A stretch of DNA of 5,391 bases from Clostridiales bacterium UBA7001 (GTDB lineage: Bacteria > Bacillota > Clostridia > TANB77 > CAG-508), in the NCBI GenBank assembly GCA_002449785.1, contig DJXP01000014.1, positions 1 to 5,391 of the forward strand. The letters are read 5' to 3'. A program made the position numbers and the translations under genes. The notes below the pieces were generated by a model that saw nothing but the letters and a program-made list of their open reading frames with translations, had not been told where the DNA came from and did no database searches. This document shows positions 5,320 through 5,391 of this stretch, piece by piece (position 1 is the stretch's first letter; each line of letters starts with the position of its first letter).

Positions 5320-5391
5320 AATTCACAGTGCTTATAGCGCACTCAAAAATACATAGATAAATGCCTTTAGGCTAACTAACACTTTTTGTGG
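5320..5391 (-). other. 23S-5S rRNA internal transcribed spacer
   Basis: These 72 bases precede the 5S on its strand and show no tRNA and no conserved 23S sequence. Small inverted repeats are visible: AGTGC/GCACT (5327-5331 with 5339-5343) and GCCT/AGGC (5363-5372). They could help processing. The edge sequence (CCAC on the minus strand) would fit the very end of a 23S gene, but this is too short to claim. Confidence 0.6.

Overview
The window is AT-rich (A/T-heavy codons, long A and T runs, AGGAG-type ribosome sites), and every gene in it reads on the minus strand. The 5S rRNA, the sufC type, the pyruvate kinase and the consensus sigma-A promoters point to a low-GC Firmicute, most likely an anaerobic Clostridia-like lineage. 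I cannot name the genus from the sequence alone.

In transcription order (high to low coordinates): the tail of a ribosomal RNA operon (23S-5S spacer, 5S rRNA, intrinsic terminator); a YihY/BrkB-family membrane protein with its own promoter; pyruvate kinase with its own promoter and two downstream hairpins; a small heat-shock protein (Hsp20) with a CIRCE-like element over its promoter, a long leader and a strong terminator; and finally a probable operon of a DtxR/MntR-family regulator, sufC (the Fe-S cluster assembly ATPase) and a truncated gene for a protein with repeated helix-turn-helix units.

The last operon is the most interesting part. The regulator has the DtxR/MntR fold by sequence, but by eye it has lost most of the residues that bind the regulatory metal in MntR. 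It carries instead a C-terminal C-X8-C-X2-C cysteine cluster. A 16-bp palindrome sits directly against the -10 box of its consensus promoter, as expected for an autoregulatory operator. Because the next gene is sufC, I infer a possible Fe-S-sensing (or otherwise thiol-sensing) DtxR-family controller of a Suf system. sufC is not followed by sufB, as would be usual, but by an HTH gene with a 61-residue internal repeat, cut by the window edge.

The other genes are housekeeping. Points of note are a pyruvate kinase with substitutions in two normally constant motifs, and a degenerate CIRCE element suggesting HrcA control of hsp20. No CRISPR array, insertion sequence or tRNA was seen.
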